This document shows positions 7,974 through 19,400 of a DNA stretch of 64,000 bases, piece by piece; position 1 is the first letter of the stretch; each line of letters begins with the position of its first letter. The DNA is from Polynucleobacter arcticus (GTDB lineage Bacteria; Pseudomonadota; Gammaproteobacteria; Burkholderiales; Burkholderiaceae): positions 546,647 to 610,646 of the forward strand of contig NZ_CP028940.1 in the NCBI RefSeq assembly GCF_013307205.1. Reading direction: 5' to 3'. A program made the position numbers and the translations under genes. The notes below the pieces were generated by a model. That model was not told the origin of the DNA. It worked only from the letters and a program-made list of their open reading frames with translations, and ran no database searches.

Positions 7974-9179
7974 TCACATCAACTGAGATAGCAATTTGAT
8001 TGATAAAGACGAATACCCATTGTCTGTACTTGGAATGCTGTAAATACCACTGTCTAAACCCTCAATAGTTGCAAACGGTTTAGGTGTGGGCTTATCCTTA
8101 TCCACAATTAATAAGGCATATTGATTTAATTTACCCTGGTTGCTGTTGAAGGAAGTTGCTGTTGGGGGCAAAGTAACTAGATAGGGTTTATCTGCAAGCT
8201 GAGCCCTTACAACTTGTCCAAGATACTCAAAAACATTATTAGTCGAACGAATGCGGACTATTAATGTGGGTTGCTGTTTTTTTGTAGCGCTAGTCTTCTG
8301 CAAACTTTCTTCGCTATCGTCTTCGCAGTACAGAGTTTCACCATACTTTTTTACTGGCAGGTAATTCGCATAGGCATTTGATTTGATGCAAGCCTTATAT
8401 TTATTTGAAATCTGAATAGGTTGATACAGGAGATTTTGAGGATCGCCCACCTGCTTAAGTGTAATGTTTGAATCTTTAAACATTGCAAAAGCTTTATCGC
8501 CAAATCTTAGAGTGACCTTATCAATGGTCAACGGAGCACCCAATTTTTCTGATGTATCAATCAGCTCAGCAGTAAAGCCCTCATTGATGAGCTTATAGAG
8601 GTATTGCTGAAACTGAGGATGGTCTGGCCGCAATGGGTTGTTGACTAATACGGTAGATTTCCCATTGGGCTGAAAAATTTCAATCTCATCAATGACTAAA
8701 CTCAAAATCACTTCTTTTGGTATGTGATTATGGGAGAAATACTTTACAGTCTCTTTTGGAAGCTCATTGAGATAGTTTTTCCAAAACACCGCATTATCCA
8801 GTGAAGATTGCGTGAAATTAAACGTATTATTTAATGTGAGCGAAGTGGTAGCAGTAGCATATGAAAGCCCTCCTTGAATGACGTTGTAGGCAGCGTTATA
8901 AGGTATCGCTCCACCTGAAAAAAACCCGCCGACAGAAGGCGTTACACCAATTGAACCAGAGCCATTAATGGTTGGCATATCTAAAAAGCTAACTGGTCTA
9001 TTTTCTGATGCGCGCAATATGTTTTGAAAAATCATATTGATTTGGTACTGCTCCAAAGAATTGGCGTATTTTGCAGACATTTGCCCAAAGTCTGGAGTGA
9101 GTGTAGATGTGCATCCACCCAACAAAAAGCCAGCCATACTCAGTGTGAGGTATTTGCGAATATTCAAAGACACTTGCAT
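7974..9179 (-). CDS. Lipoprotein of unknown function
   Basis: 401 residues starting with a lipoprotein signal peptide; the lipobox is LLGGC with Cys23. The mature part has a Gly/Ser/Ala-rich low-complexity stretch (about residues 70-120) and an FNFTQSSLDNAVFWKNYLNELPKE region, followed by an alpha/beta domain. I do not recognise the family. Two internal Cys occur near residues 285-305. It is the first gene of the minus-strand row here and should be membrane anchored facing the periplasm. Confidence 0.6.
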   Translation of the reverse strand: MQVSLNIRKYLTLSMAGFLLGGCTSTLTPDFGQMSAKYANSLEQYQINMIFQNILRASENRPVSFLDMPTINGSGSIGVTPSVGGFFSGGAIPYNAAYNVIQGGLSYATATTSLTLNNTFNFTQSSLDNAVFWKNYLNELPKETVKYFSHNHIPKEVILSLVIDEIEIFQPNGKSTVLVNNPLRPDHPQFQQYLYKLINEGFTAELIDTSEKLGAPLTIDKVTLRFGDKAFAMFKDSNITLKQVGDPQNLLYQPIQISNKYKACIKSNAYANYLPVKKYGETLYCEDDSEESLQKTSATKKQQPTLIVRIRSTNNVFEYLGQVVRAQLADKPYLVTLPPTATSFNSNQGKLNQYALLIVDKDKPTPKPFATIEGLDSGIYSIPSTDNGYSSLSIKLLSQLM

Positions 9180-9195
9180 ATTAATTTGTTCTAAT

Positions 9196-9258
9196 TTACG
9201 CAGGAAAGAAAAGTGAAGTAACCACCAGCAGACTAGTTAATGCTTTTATATTTTTCAT
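9196..9258 (-). CDS. Possible 20-residue signal-peptide-like ORF
   Basis: MKNIKALTSLLVVTSLFFPA followed by TAA, ending 16 bases before the lipoprotein start at 9179. The sequence is a textbook signal peptide with nothing after it, so it may be a truncated secreted-protein gene, a leader peptide, or chance. An in-frame ATG two codons earlier exists. No strong ribosome binding site. Confidence 0.25.
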   Translation of the reverse strand: MKNIKALTSLLVVTSLFFPA

Positions 9259-9506
9259 AATCATACTTTTAAATAGATGTAATTAAGCTAGTTGCATTAA
9301 CGGATTCGCTTTAAAGCGTTTCAGTAACATATCATAAAAGATGATGGCGTCACTACTATTGCTTTTATAAGCATATCAACTAATTGTAAATTTTAATGGG
9401 TCTTGGCTGATCGCAATGGGCTCTGATGGCCTTCAGCGGTCATTTAATAGATGGGTTCCTGCGAGATTTTTTGTACTAAATTAAGTCTGTCGGCGTTTAA
9501 ACAGCT
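9259..9506. other. Intergenic, nothing recognised
   Basis: AT-rich sequence between the lipoprotein gene and the tRNA-Lys fragment. No ORF, clear promoter or terminator could be supported. Confidence 0.5.
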
Positions 9507-9551
9507 CTTTTAATCCGTTGGTCGCGAGTTCGAATCTCGCCCGACCCACCA
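9507..9551 (+). other. tRNA-Lys(TTT) 3' half fragment, candidate att site
   Basis: The sequence runs from CTTTTAATCCG (anticodon loop and 3' stem) through GGTCGCGAGTTCGAATC (T arm) to CCGACCCACCA (acceptor 3' strand plus CCA). The 5' half is absent: the bases before it do not form a D arm or acceptor strand. Integrases that use tRNA genes typically regenerate exactly this 3' part at the far end of an integrated element, so this is best read as an att duplicate or relic. Confidence 0.75.
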
Positions 9552-9716
9552 GTTATACGAAGGGATCACAGAAATGTGGTCCCTTTTCTTTTGGGCAAAT
9601 GGAATATATTGGTATCCACTTGGAGCAATTGGCCATTTATTAGACCGCAATCAGTGGATATGTGAGGCTAGGCGCCCCAATGTAAGACACTTAAAAATAA
9701 GCGGGAGAGTGAATTT
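9552..9716. other. Region between tRNA relic and NYN pseudogene
   Basis: No supported gene. The plus-strand frame seen across here runs antisense into the NYN gene and lacks recognisable motifs. Confidence 0.4.
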
Positions 9717-10355
9717 TTACCAGCTCTTTGGCTTAGTAATCTCAGTGTTTGGTATAGCATCCGGCAAAAGACTTTGCTCTAAGGCCCACCGCCGAATTGG
9801 AATGAAAAAATTAGCATACTTCTTTAGCTGCCATGAGGGCTTACGCTTAGGTGCGCCAGGAGTTACGAGGCCAATCACTTTCTTATGTTGCTCTTTCACT
9901 AACTGCAAAGCCGTCGCTAAGTCAGAGTCATTTGAAACGATTACAGCGCAGTCATAAGCATTAGCCCAAGCATCATTTAAGACATGCAAGGCCAAGTTAA
10001 CATCAGAACCTTTTTCTTCGGTCTTAAAAATTTCAATTTTATTTGGTGGCGGATTAGCATTCTCAGAAAATACCTTATAACGCAAGAAATGCCCGAAATG
10101 AGTTTCAACTTCGGGGCAATATACTTCCAACGCTCGAAAGTAAGTATCTTGACGAATATTGACTTGTGGGTCACGCTCTGTTGGCTGCACCCGTGCCGTA
10201 AAGTATTTGATCTTCACTAGCTCATTTTCTTCACCCAAGACCGCCTTGAAGAGCTTCGTTAAATTCAGCCACTTATAATGACTATCTTTTAATTGCCCAT
10301 ATTAGAAATTGAAACCATCAATATAGACAATCGTTCTTAATTTAGATTTGGCCAC
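9717..10355 (-). pseudogene. NYN-domain (LabA/DUF88, PIN-like) RNase gene with a nonsense codon
   Basis: The full frame starts at GTG 10355, with GAGG seven bases upstream, and reads VAKSKLRTIVYIDGFNF, then TAA at 10302-10304 (codon 18), then continues in the same frame YGQLKDSHYKW to the end at 9717. The NYN family has DGFN(L/F)YYG here, so a single change of a Tyr codon (TAT/TAC) to TAA explains it. Other acidic motifs are intact: KGSDVNLALH and SNDSDLATAL. A product started further down (TTG at 10238) would lack the first catalytic Asp (D13). The family are metal-dependent RNases. The location between two tRNA-Lys fragments fits a decaying accessory element. Confidence 0.75.
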
Positions 10356-10585
10356 TCAAAATCCTCTTTAGAAAAAGCAAGGGCCTCCGAAGAGGCCCTG
10401 CACCTGACAGTCGAAACCATCAGGGTAGTAGTCATTAAACGATAGTGCTAATTAGCGTCCAAAACAATACCCCTTAGGGTTTTTAATCATTGATACAACG
10501 GTATCTATAGATCCAATTAATCGCACGCTTCTTTTAGGCGCTAGCTATGCACTGATTTACATAGGGTTTTGAAGACCCACAACTT
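10356..10585. other. Intergenic with one strong hairpin
   Basis: No ORF supported. It contains the GC-rich hairpin at 10380-10399 listed separately. Confidence 0.45.
10380..10399 (-). terminator. Hairpin, probable minus-strand terminator
   Basis: AGGGCCTC / GAGGCCCT is a perfect 8-bp stem with a CGAA loop (TTCG on the minus strand). On the minus strand it is followed by TGCTTTTTC, on the plus strand by no T tract. It would insulate the NYN gene from minus-strand transcripts coming from the right. Confidence 0.55.
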
Positions 10586-10649
10586 CTTTTAATCCACTGG
10601 TCGCGAGTTCGAAAACGTAGTTTCGTCGAAGCAAATCTTGCCTGACCCT
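10586..10649 (+). other. Degenerate tRNA-Lys 3' half with a ~20-bp insertion
   Basis: CTTTTAATCC then GGTCGCGAGTTCGAA repeat the anticodon and T arms of the fragment at 9507-9551. About 20 extra bases (613-632) interrupt the T arm before AATCTTGCCTGACCC, the decayed 3' acceptor strand. With the copy at 9507 it brackets about 1.03 kb containing the NYN pseudogene. Confidence 0.65.
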
Positions 10650-10660
10650 CTATCATTATT

Positions 10661-10685
10661 AAGCCTCGCTTCTGCGGGGCTTTTT
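10661..10685 (+). terminator. Rho-independent terminator
   Basis: AAGCCTCGC TTCT GCGGGGCTT followed by TTT; stem 661-669 with 674-682. It lies just after the degenerate tRNA-Lys fragment on the same strand, where a tRNA terminator would be, and at the 3' end of the convergent glycosyltransferase gene. Confidence 0.7.
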
Positions 10686-10761
10686 CTTAATTAGAACCAT
10701 ATAAAAACTTTACTTAGATGATGAGGCTATTTGAGTAATATAGCCTTCTGCAAAAACTCCA

Positions 10762-13356
10762 CTAATTTGCTTTTAGCAGAGTCTTGGATACTTCATCAAG
10801 AATACGGTCATACGCCACCCTCTCCTCACCTATATATAGCGATCTCTCATTTAAACAAAGGTTCGCGCCACCGATAGAACCTCTGGCTTGTGACGCAATA
10901 TATTCAGGAATTAGCTTTTGGGGATCTTTGTATATATTAAGAATAGCTGCAAAATTTAATATATTCAGCCCATGGATAATATTTGACTCTGGAATATTCA
11001 GATCTCTTAAGAGGTCGCCAGCTAAAGCCGTCCTATCAACTGATTCCGCAGAGCTTATAGCCTCATAAGTACCATCAAGATATCGATCAAGCATTGAGCC
11101 TCGACGATTAAAGAACATAAAAGCATTATTTAGACCATGCTGTGCGGGCTTATTTTCCTCAAAATATAGCTCATAAGAAAATCCATAGTCAGATGTTAGG
11201 TCTAAATCGATATTTTTTGAATTGATAATAAGAATATCAATATCTGCCCAAATAACTACCTCGTAATTGCTCAGCTCTTGCTTCATCCATTCGAGTCTGC
11301 AAATATCTGCAACCGTGCATAGATTGTTATTATTATTTAGTACCTTTTTTCTAGCCCAATCAGGTGCAAAATCAAAGAGCTCATCGCCAATAAATTTGTA
11401 ATCAAATCCTCTAGACTGACTAAATTTCTTCACGCTGTCTTGGCATCGCGCAATCCAAGACGGCACATCATGTTGCCGAAAAGACTGAAGTACGATGGCT
11501 GAAGGCTTCTGTTTTTTCTTGTTAAGATTCTCTAATAGTAAGTCGCCAAAAATCTCAGGCCTGCCTTTAAAGAAGATATCTACCTTATCTGGCCCGGAGA
11601 GCTTTTGACTTAATGCTACCCGCTCCTCATGATTCTCTGCTAAGCGGACTACCGCATTAATATATTCATCTGTATTTTTAGTGATGAGCCAGTCAGGTAA
11701 CCCCAGTCTCTCAAATAAACCTTGATCAATATGTTCATGAACCTCGGGGCCTGTTTTGCATACCCCCACTAAACCTGCACATACGGTATCGATGATGCCA
11801 TTCGTATTGCCGAATGGAAAAGGATTAATAAACAGATCACATTGACGAATGACCGCCATGTAATCGGCATAAGATTGGTGCGGGTAAACGGTTACCTTAT
11901 CCCCCAAAAACATTCGAATAACACGCTGCACATTGGGATAAACCAAACCTTGTGCTTGCCCCACTAAAAAATGAAAATGCACCGGTACTTGAGACTTTTC
12001 CATAATCTGTTTACAAGCTTGCAAAAAGCCTGGGTTGAGTTTCATAGTGGTTGAACAAACCACTATTTGAACTACCTCAGGGTTTTGACGCAATTGTTTG
12101 GGGACTGGTAAATCCTTGGCAGATGCTGAAGGACGGTAAGGCATACCATCGTTAGGCAACCTTAATAACTTCTCACTAAAACAGGCTTCGTCACCAACAT
12201 AGTCCTCTTCTACAACTACATAATCAATCGCATGGCCATGGGTTGTGGCAGGATGGCCCAGCGCCATCAACTGCAAAGGCGCTACCCGTAAATTGGCTAG
12301 CCACATTGTTAGTGGAAACATGCCAACGCTAGGCATATAACACACTAGCGCTTTGCTATTTTTGGCCTGCTCTTGAATCTGACGTAACTGATCAATCATG
12401 CTAGTATTTTGAATCGGAATGAACTCATCAAATACTTGCTTAGTAATCTCATCTAGGCAATTTTCATAGCCCATAGCAATCACATGAAAATGACGACGCG
12501 CACTTTCCATCGTGCGTGAATGCGTGCGATAAATGGAATGCGAGCTACCAAACCACTCTAATACCACTAGCATCACCGGCTTTTCACCATTGGGGGCATC
12601 CAGAATAATGGGCTCTGAAAACCCTGAATCAAGTAAACCATTTTGTGCCAATTTTCTGCAAATTAAGGCATTGATTGGTTTTTTAATATCGTGCTTGTCT
12701 GCGCGATCGGCATAACTACAATGCATATAGAGATCATGGAGTACTCCTAGAGGTAGCTGCTCTATATCATCCAATTGATCTAATCTGCTAGCTAACCAAG
12801 GGAGGATTTCTTCTCGCTTGCTATGGGCAATTGGTGAACCTAAGAACCGTGGGGAGATCAATACCAAACTCAAACCTGCGGCCAATACTTTATCGGCTTC
12901 CCAGAGCGCATTGAGCTCTAAGTGAACCTCAGAATCCGGCGTAAACAATAAACAAAATTTTAGTAAATTCTCTTTCGCTATTTCTAAGCTCTTTAGGTCA
13001 GTATTACCCTGATTAATATCCAGAGTTCTAATCACATGATCAGCCGTATGAAAAGGTGTGGCAGCGAATAAAGCAGCTAACCAACGATGCAAACTCAAAA
13101 CACTTCTTTGCCACTGCTCTGTAATAAACAGATTCTTATTGGCTAGCAAACATGAGGCAGCAGAGGCAATCCGAGTATAGGTATATTGCTCGGCCTCTTG
13201 CTGTGATAGTGCTTGCAAGGGTTGGGCCTCGAATTGTGCTCCTACTCCACCAAAATTTTTGTCGAGCTCTTCCAATAAAGACATGAGCTCGCGCATGCCC
13301 ATTTCTAGATCGCCACTATAGGCATAAGACTCAAATTTTTCTAATGAAAATGGCAA
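10762..13356 (-). CDS. HMW1C-like N-glycosyltransferase (GT41) fused to a second DxD glycosyltransferase domain
   Basis: 864 residues. Residues 1 to about 610 align with HMW1C/ApNGT, the cytoplasmic enzymes that put glucose on Asn of N-x-S/T sequons: the N-terminal helical domain (RELMSLLEELDKNFGGV), GHSIYRTHS-like SSHSIYRTHSRTM, GHPATTH, TTMKLNPGF (Lys439, equivalent to the UDP-hexose binding Lys of ApNGT) and FPFGNTNGIID. HMW1C/ApNGT end near residue 620. Here about 250 further residues follow, with ADICRLEWM and WADIDILI (D705-x-D707), the marks of a GT-A fold, GT32-like sugar transferase. The gene is 55 bases after the adhesin gene, its probable substrate. I infer a bifunctional enzyme that attaches and then extends a sugar on the adhesin. 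Confidence 0.88.
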   Translation of the reverse strand: MPFSLEKFESYAYSGDLEMGMRELMSLLEELDKNFGGVGAQFEAQPLQALSQQEAEQYTYTRIASAASCLLANKNLFITEQWQRSVLSLHRWLAALFAATPFHTADHVIRTLDINQGNTDLKSLEIAKENLLKFCLLFTPDSEVHLELNALWEADKVLAAGLSLVLISPRFLGSPIAHSKREEILPWLASRLDQLDDIEQLPLGVLHDLYMHCSYADRADKHDIKKPINALICRKLAQNGLLDSGFSEPIILDAPNGEKPVMLVVLEWFGSSHSIYRTHSRTMESARRHFHVIAMGYENCLDEITKQVFDEFIPIQNTSMIDQLRQIQEQAKNSKALVCYMPSVGMFPLTMWLANLRVAPLQLMALGHPATTHGHAIDYVVVEEDYVGDEACFSEKLLRLPNDGMPYRPSASAKDLPVPKQLRQNPEVVQIVVCSTTMKLNPGFLQACKQIMEKSQVPVHFHFLVGQAQGLVYPNVQRVIRMFLGDKVTVYPHQSYADYMAVIRQCDLFINPFPFGNTNGIIDTVCAGLVGVCKTGPEVHEHIDQGLFERLGLPDWLITKNTDEYINAVVRLAENHEERVALSQKLSGPDKVDIFFKGRPEIFGDLLLENLNKKKQKPSAIVLQSFRQHDVPSWIARCQDSVKKFSQSRGFDYKFIGDELFDFAPDWARKKVLNNNNNLCTVADICRLEWMKQELSNYEVVIWADIDILIINSKNIDLDLTSDYGFSYELYFEENKPAQHGLNNAFMFFNRRGSMLDRYLDGTYEAISSAESVDRTALAGDLLRDLNIPESNIIHGLNILNFAAILNIYKDPQKLIPEYIASQARGSIGGANLCLNERSLYIGEERVAYDRILDEVSKTLLKAN

Positions 13357-13411
13357 AATTAGAATTTCCAGTTATTCACTGACTCAATTGGCTGACTAGT
13401 TAGTAAATCAG

Positions 13412-16400
13412 CTAATCAGCCAAGGCAACGATGGACACGGCAGGAATAGCGACATCCCCACCAGGACTTACTGTCGCAGTTACGGATCCTGATCCAGCAG
13501 ATGCACTCTTTTGATCTTCCTTAGCTGATGATCCTGAGCTCCCTTGTGATGAAGCAGAAGCGGAAGATGGAGCACTACTAGGTGCTGAATCTGCTTTAGA
13601 TAGGGTGCTACCACTTCCTGACCCTGAGTTACTTAAGCCTTGCAATATAAAACCTGAAGAACTGCTGGCTGCGACAACAGTCTGCGCGTTTGGATTTGAA
13701 GCAATCTCTGCAGTGGTAGTCAAAGTACTACCACCCGCTAAAGTGTAGTTGGCTGTATCTGTCAGCGTATTGGCTAAATTGACAGTCTGTTGCCCAGGAA
13801 GTGGGCTAGCAAATACGCCTGTGGTATCCACCCCAGCAGGGCCAAACGTACTATTGGGGGCCAAGCTGCCATTTGCAGCTGTGGCATTACCTAACTGGGC
13901 TACTCCAGAACTGTTGCCAGTTATCGTAGCACTTGTAGTACCGTCATAAGGCTTATTGCTAACAGTTCCTGGGTTACTTAAAAAGACATTGGCTTTGGCA
14001 ATGGTGGCGCTAGAGCTGACATTACCAATCGAATAGCCATCGACCACCCATGATGAGTTGGTATTCGTAATAGCTAGGGCGCTACTATTGACTGTTTGCG
14101 ACCCTGCACTCGCATTGGTAAAGAAGATGCCACTAGCGCGATAAATATCGCCATCTACCGTACTAACTACAGCAGAAGCATTAGTAGTAGTGTCATAGAC
14201 TTTATTATTGACTGTGACAGTCTGAATAGGAGCCTCTCTGTAATAGTAGTTTTGCGTACCATTGACTGGGTTCACATTTGCCGCACTCGCGTTGTAGGTC
14301 TTGTAGTAGACACCCGTGCTGTTAGCTCCAGTGATATTGGCCTGGTAAGCAGCAGTATTGGGATTGCCAGAGAAAATGGTGAGGGTGCCGTTATTGCTCA
14401 GATTGATACTGCCCCCAAGATTGACATTGCCGCCGCTAGTATTGCCTGCAGCTGAGGCAGTGCCGGCTCGTAATTGGAGGTTGTTTGCAAGATTGATATT
14501 GGCTGATTGGTTGAGGTTACCCACAAGAGTGCTGATATTGAAGCTACCGCTTGTTTGGGTGATATTGCCCTGCAATAGAACCCCATCAGAAGCGTTGCTA
14601 GAGCCCGTAATGTTCAGACTGCCGTTAGCTTGAGTGAGATTGCCATAATTACCTACTTGATAAACTCCGTAACTCATATTGCTTGCTCCAGCAATATTCA
14701 TACTGCCATTGTTTTGAGTCAGATTACCGTTGGAGTAAGTACCAAAGTAGGTATTACTTGTGCCGCTGATATTTAGACTGCCATTGTTTTGAGTAAGCGT
14801 GTACACGTTATCAAAATGGGCTCCGATGAAAGTATTGCTTATGCCGCTAATATTTAAGTTACCGTTGTTTTGGATAATACGACCACCCGCTAGATAAAAT
14901 CCAGTACCCGAAACGCAACCATTACTTGAATTACTTACACCCGCAATATTGATAGAGCCGTTATTTTGAGTCAGCGTACCAATAATTTCTGCACCGCGGT
15001 ATGCTTCACTCACGCCACTAATATTTAAGCTACCGTTATTTTGGGTGACGCTACCTGTTTGATAGTAACCATAGCCATTTGAGCCATTGCCATTAGTACC
15101 ATTACTAAAACCGGCAATATTGATCGTGCCGTTGTTTTGGGTGAGGTTACCCGTGGTATCAGCGACTAAGCTGACGTTGTTAGTAGTGTTCGTAGTAACC
15201 GTGTTAGAGACAGTACTGGTTGAGCTATTGGACACAGCTGTAGTTGGCGTTGCTAAAACAGAGTTCAACCCCCCTACTTGCACACCTGCTCCGGTATTGC
15301 TACTGCCGCTGATATTAAGGGCGCTACCAGCAAAAGTTACATTACCTAAATAAGCACCAATACCTGAAGTACTGGTGCCCGCCAAAGAAGCGCCACTTCC
15401 ACTACCGGCAACGATGAGGTTAAGATAAGGACCAATCTGAGTACTACTATTAGCAGTGGTGTTGCTACTACCAGCAGTAGTGTTTACAGCAGAAGTATTG
15501 GTATTTGTCGTTTGAGTAACGCCGCCAAGTTGCACGCCTTGTCCTGCAGTGCTAGTGCCATTGAGATTTAATGAACCAGTGCCAGCATTATTGAGCGTGA
15601 CATTGCCACCGGCTAAATAGACACCAGCACCACTAGCAGAGCTTCCGGCAAAGGTGACATTACCAGCGCCTAAGAGATTGAGCGCAGTAGCGATACTTTG
15701 ATTAGTGGTTGTAGTGGTAGTGTTAGCTCCTGTGGTGACAACACGAGTGGTATTGGTTTGTGAGCCAGAGAGTCTTACTCCCGATCCCTGTGAGCTAGAG
15801 ATGCTGCCGTTAAGCACTAAAGTGCCAGCCGTAATATCGAGATTACTTAGTCCTACTACTTCAATTCCTGTGCCATTAACAGAATTGCCATTAATCGACA
15901 GATTATTACCGTTAGCAACGGTCAGATTAAAGACTGGAAAGGCGGTAGTATTGAGCGTTGAGCTACCGTTGGAATAAATGGTGGTCGTGTCATAGGTACT
16001 AGCGTTTGTGGAATTTACTGCAGTTGTGACATTAGTCCAGGAACTAGTTGTGGTGTTATAGGTATTATTAGTACCTAGTGCAGTTTGTTTCCCAAGAGAA
16101 ATGCCGGAACTGTAATTACTACCTCCAGTGATGTTGAGAGTGCCGTTGGTTTGCCTCAGGTTGCCTTCAAATTTAAAGCCAGTGCTGGTATTGCCACTTC
16201 CAGTGATGTTGAGAGTACCGTTTGTTTGGCTCAGGTTTCCATTTAGCGTAATGCCTGGTTTCGCAGCCGTGCCGTTACCAGCAATATTTAAGCTACCGTT
16301 ATTTTGGATCACATTAGCCAAATTTAAGCCACCACCACCGCTGCCAACAATATTCATACTACCGTTGTTTTGAATTATCGTAGTTATAGCAAGATTGCCG

Positions 16401-19400
16401 CCATCATGGGAAACACTCTTAGTCTGACCAATCAAACTGATACTGCCATTGTTTTGGGTGATATTGGAGTCATAAAAATTAAAACCAATACCCGAGGTAA
16501 TTGAGGTTCCATTTAGGAAAATACTGCCCCCATTTTGGGTGAGGTTCATTGTTTCTGAACCAATACCATTACCGGTACTACTAACACCAGTCACATTAAT
16601 GTAGCCATTGGTTTGAGTGATGTTGCCTCTCAGATCTACGGCAGTGCCAACATTATTACTGGTGATATTTATATTGCCATTAGTTTGAGTGTTGTTGCCG
16701 CCCGTCTTCACAGTACCATTGGAACTGTTGATATTGATGGTGCCATTGATTTGGTTCAAATTACTAAGATGTACTCCGTTACCCATGCTAGTAAAATTAG
16801 TAGTGCCGCCTTTTTGCGTAAAGGTGCTCGTGCTACTCAAAGAAAAACCTACATAAGACTGAGACTGACCATTGAAACTCATACTGCCACCGTTTTGGGT
16901 GATATTGGTTATATGTGAATTAAAACCTATACCTGTTTTGTTTGCGGTCGCATTTAGGAAAAAACTGCCGCCATCTTGGGTGAGGTTCATTGTTTCTGAA
17001 GAAATACCATTACTGTTACTACTAACACCAGTCACATTAATGTAGCCATTAGTTTGGGTCAATTTGCCAGATAGCGAAACACCAGTACTGGTGTTACTGG
17101 TGCCAATATTGTTAAGAGCGCCATTGATTTGCGTAATGTTGCCTTGTAATCTCAATCCAATACCGCTATTACTAATACCAGTGATATTGATACTGCCGTT
17201 GTTTTGCGTGAGGTTGTTACCCAGAAGAACACCGCCGCCAGTTGTGGTGCCCGTACTATTTCCCAGTAGGTTCAAACTACCATTGTTTTGAACTAAGAAA
17301 CCACTGCGATAATCCACCCCATTGCCAGTGCTATTAAAGTTAGTACCGGTGATATTTAAGGTGCCAGCGTTATGAGTGACATTACCAATTAAGTAGACAC
17401 CACTACCTGTGCCATTAGTATTGGCTCCAGTAATATTGAGGACACCATTATTTTGCGTGAGGTTACCGCTGTGATAAACCCCGTGAGAGCTGCTATTGCC
17501 TGATCCAGTAATACTGATCTGATCATTGCCATTGAAAAAGACATCACCTGTGATGTTCACACCATTGATGTTTCGTACGCTGCCATTACCACTTAAGGTT
17601 GCTGTGCCACCATTTAAGCTCACATTGGTATTGTTAATAATGAGCGTGCCATTGGCTGCGGTGGCATTTAATCCTAATTTACCAGTGCCGGTTGCGCAAA
17701 CATTGACTCCGCTAAAAGTTAAAGTTTGATTAGCAAATAAGGTCAGTGTGGAATTACTTGGATTAGTGACAACTAAATCAGCCGCTACTGTTAAATTACC
17801 GCCTGCAGTGCCACTACTGGCTGTGGTGACGGTGACATTTGTGCCGGTCGCTAGGGCATTGGTAATGGAGGTATTAAGCACATTACCCGTAGTATTGGTA
17901 CCGGCTCCACTCCACACGTTGCTAGCGTTCGTGACGTTGGCACTCGCTACTGCATTAATCGTAATATCGGTTGGGTCTATTAACCACTCACCATTTTTAC
18001 CTTGACTAGATCCTTTAACGTTGCCCAGCATCGTGAGCGTTTGGCCAGAAGTCTCTACAAAACCACCATCGCCTGCAGTGCTACCAATCAAGATATTAGT
18101 ATTGCTGCCAATATAGGTTTGCTTTGCCAGTTCTACTGGCATGAGAGAGCCGACTTTACCGAGTTGATCACCACCAATGATCACTGCCCCACCCCCATGG
18201 GTGCCACTCGCATCAATCGTCGAGTTCCCTAAGAGAGCCACGCGGTTGCCTGATAGGATGGTCGTGCCGCCTTTGCTATCTGTATTGCTGACACTACCTA
18301 CACTACTAAAGTTGTTTGCAGATACATCGATGATCGAATCTTCTACCGCTACTTGACTGGGTTTGTGAGCACTATTACCCGCTAGGATGACTGTGCCACC
18401 CTTGCTGCTGTTGCTGCTGTTGCTGCTGTTGCTATTACTTCCACTAGCTAGCAGTTTGGAGTTCGCTAGCGCAATCTCTTGTGCAGATACGGTGATATTG
18501 CCCGCTGGAGCTCCTTGACGTGAAACATCAACTGTAGCGGTATCTAGATTGACTTTACCGTTGGCGCCCGCATCAATACCAACAGCGCCACCTTGGGCGC
18601 TCACGACGCCGGATAAGTTAATGACAGAATTAAGTAAGCTATTAGTCGCATTGGCATTGAGAACAATCTTGCCATCTTGCGCCTGAATAACGCCATTACT
18701 GGCGATCGAGAGATTGTTGGTATTGTGGTTGACCGTAAACTGCACTAACTGACCATTACTTAAACTTAAAGTGGCTTGATCACCAGCAGTGAGCATCACT
18801 TGGCCACCAGGGGCGTTGATCGATCCTGTGTTGCGAATCTGGTCAGCCGCTAGCACCACAAATCCCGAGCTGGCATTGAGTGAGCCTGCATTACTAATGA
18901 GGCCTGTGGCGTTTGCGCTGGTGTTTGCACCAAATTGCAGATTACCCCCAGCCATAAACGTATTAGGAGCAATATCTCTCGTACTGGCTAATAAAGCGCC
19001 CACATTAACCATCGAGCCATTACCAAACACAATGCCTTGGGGGTTGACGATAAATACCTGGCCGTTAGCGGTAAGGGTTCCTAAAATTTGACTAGAGCCC
19101 CCGGTAATGCCCACTACCCGGTTGAGTACTTGCGAGCTACTAGAGGGCTGGATAAACTGCACCGTATTGCCAGCACCGACATTAAAAGTATTCCAGTTAA
19201 TGACCGCTTTAGAAGTAGTCTGGGTGATCTCCATTTTATTGGCATTGGGCTGCGCAATCGATGCAGCGCCACCAACTACTTGTCCACCGGTGGGTAAGTT
19301 TTGGGTTTGGGCTTGAGTTTGGGTGGATACCAATTGCAGGGCGGAGCCCAGCAACAAGCAAGCACTCAAACTAATGGCTTTAATCGGAAAGAGTGTGAAT

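Noticed and set aside
9507..9551. Intact tRNA-Lys gene
   Set aside because: Only the 3' half is present; no D arm or 5' acceptor strand can be paired upstream.
9574..9957. 127-codon plus-strand ORF after the tRNA fragment
   Set aside because: Most of it is antisense to the NYN gene, whose motifs are clear; no motif on the plus strand.
14530..17490. CRISPR-like array because of regular repeats
   Set aside because: The repeats are protein coding, degenerate and in frame; no cas genes or unique spacers.
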